Positions 62,949 to 64,000 of a stretch of 64,000 nt of DNA are shown here, one piece after another. The notes under the pieces were generated by a model. It was not told where the DNA came from and ran no database searches. It worked only from the letters and a program-made list of their open reading frames with translations. Numbering within the stretch: the first letter of the stretch is position 1; each line of letters begins with the position of its first letter. The stretch is from Bifidobacterium cuniculi (GTDB lineage: Bacteria; Actinomycetota; Actinomycetes; Actinomycetales; Bifidobacteriaceae). Made by a program: the position numbers and the translations under genes. The stretch lies in the NCBI RefSeq assembly GCF_000741575.1, contig NZ_JGYV01000002.1, positions 1-64,000 on the forward strand. The letters are read 5' to 3'.

Positions 62949-64000
62949 ATGAGCAGACGACACGAGCACGACGACGACCTACGCGACTTCGAACGTCAGG
63001 AGGCACGCCAGGAACGCCGGGACGCCGAGGCGCGCCGCCGGCAGGACCGGACGGCGCGGCGCGACGAACGTCATCTCGAGCACGAACAGGACCGCGAAAC
63101 CACGGCCATCGTCAAGCTCGACGACGCCTTGCAGGACCAGGAGGCGGACGGCGACTCGCCGGCGGCGCGCACCGCCGCGGAACGCGCGGTACACGACAAG
63201 GCGGAGACCGAGGAGGCGCAGCGTATCCTCAAGCTGGAAGACGACGTGTCCGCCCAGGCCGCCCGCGAGGCGCAGGACGCGACCGGCAAGCCGCTGCCGC
63301 CGTCCGCGGCGGAACTGCGCCGCCGCGACCTCGCGGACAGCGAGACGATCGGCCTGTTCGGCACCCACCGCAAGTCCTTCTCCGAGCAGTACCACCTGAC
63401 GCGCCGCAGCAAGGCGCGCCGCCTGACGCAGATCGGCAAGATCGCCATGCAGTTCGACGCGCTGCAGGGCCTCACGCCGGTCAAGATGCGTCTCATGTTC
63501 GAGGCGCTCGGTCCCACCTTCGTCAAGGTCGGGCAGATCCTGTCGATGCGCTCCGAGATCCTGCCGCAGGCTTTCTGCGACGAGCTCGGCAAGCTGCGCG
63601 CCGACGCCGACCCCATGCCCTACTCGGTCGTGCTCTCCACGCTGGAGAACGAATACAAGCGGCCTGTCGAGGAGATCTTCAGCCACATCGACACCACGCC
63701 GCTGGGCTCCGCGTCGCTCGCCCAGGTGCACCGCGCCACGCTGCTCACCGGCGAGGACGTCGCCGTCAAGGTGCAGCGGCCGGGCGTGCGCGTCACCATG
63801 GCCGAGGACATCTCCATCCTGCGTTCCCTGGCCCGCGGTGCCACGCGCGTCATGCGCAACTCGCAGGTCGTCGACTTCCAGGGGGTCGTCGAGGAACTCT
63901 GGGACACCTTTGACGAGGAGACGAACTTCCTCAACGAGGCGCGCAATTTGGTCGAGTTCAAGCGGTTCTGCGACCACTACGCGTACATGGACTGCCCGAC
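62949..64000 (+). CDS. UbiB/ABC1/AarF-family atypical kinase (cut by window end)
   Basis: The frame is open from ATG 62949 (GAGAGGG upstream) to the window end, about 350 codons. A very charged N-terminal extension of about 110 residues (Arg/Glu/Asp/Gln-rich coil) precedes the ABC1 domain. Visible motifs are the KxGQ helix in FVKVGQILSMRSEILP, the Ala-rich loop in PLGSASLAQVHRA, and the ATP-binding Lys in VAVKVQRPGV. Bacterial UbiB works in quinone biosynthesis or lipid homeostasis. The catalytic loop lies beyond the window. Confidence 0.85.
   Translation, partial: MSRRHEHDDDLRDFERQEARQERRDAEARRRQDRTARRDERHLEHEQDRETTAIVKLDDALQDQEADGDSPAARTAAERAVHDKAETEEAQRILKLEDDVSAQAAREAQDATGKPLPPSAAELRRRDLADSETIGLFGTHRKSFSEQYHLTRRSKARRLTQIGKIAMQFDALQGLTPVKMRLMFEALGPTFVKVGQILSMRSEILPQAFCDELGKLRADADPMPYSVVLSTLENEYKRPVEEIFSHIDTTPLGSASLAQVHRATLLTGEDVAVKVQRPGVRVTMAEDISILRSLARGATRVMRNSQVVDFQGVVEELWDTFDEETNFLNEARNLVEFKRFCDHYAYMDCP

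Overview
The window looks like a chromosomal stretch from a high-GC actinobacterium, most likely a Bifidobacterium or close relative. This is an inference from overall GC richness, actinobacterial genes such as a DUF3107-type protein and MurT/GatD, and many genes that appear to be translated from leaderless messages. No 16S or complete 23S gene is present for a species call.

Layout. 1-2.3 kb: 5S rRNA with terminator, a secreted CHAP hydrolase and a DEDD exonuclease. 2.5-13.4 kb: a GNAT acetyltransferase and an APC permease, then a long amino-acid cluster: ketopantoate-reductase-like enzyme, MetQ-MetN-MetI importer, aminotransferase, and a second importer (two permeases, ATPase, lipoprotein) preceded by a cysteine-rich leader ORF. 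13.5-19.2 kb: SPFH protein, patatin, MurI, DapF, VKOR, PHP phosphoesterase and DUF3107. 19.2-25.1 kb: a degenerate kinase-fold protein, a short UvrD-type helicase, an IS3-family element and a Fic protein. 25.2-30.4 kb: vWA surface protein, gene remnants, PAP2 phosphatase, AraC regulator, and a LexA-box-controlled small membrane protein flanked by two inverted copies of a putative small RNA. 30.4-35.6 kb: an autoregulated-looking operon of two YhgE/Pip proteins and a TetR regulator. 36-39.1 kb: an ECF transporter. 39.1-44 kb: a decayed lipid kinase, nitroreductase, two proteins of unknown function and tRNA-Lys. 44.1-52.6 kb: hydroxyacyl dehydrogenase, dipeptidase, TetR, FtsY, and the nitrogen cluster AmtB-GlnK-GlnD. 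52.6-58.5 kb: a large palindrome, a decayed alpha-galactosidase, DnaA-box clusters around two uracil-DNA-glycosylase-like paralogues, a Cys-cluster protein and a frameshifted gene. 58.7-64 kb: DnaB, MurT-GatD, a phasin-like protein and a UbiB-family kinase cut by the window end.

Themes. Two amino-acid importers, an aminotransferase and a 2-oxoacid reductase are adjacent and probably co-transcribed. The cysteine-rich leader and a CjaA-like binding protein suggest that the second importer takes up cysteine or cystine. MurI, DapF and MurT/GatD supply peptidoglycan precursors and amidation. AmtB, GlnK and GlnD form the ammonium uptake and sensing module.

The most unusual material is non-coding. 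There is a twin, covarying small-RNA candidate (28801-28940 and 29565-29700). A family of nested palindromes lies at the 3' ends of many genes. A perfect 57-bp-arm palindrome occurs at 52891-53008, a DnaA-box cluster at 53990-54105, and a Cys-rich leader at 10044-10148. Several genes are decaying (GH36 alpha-galactosidase, lipid kinase, MDR and VOC remnants), consistent with ongoing reduction in the accessory parts.
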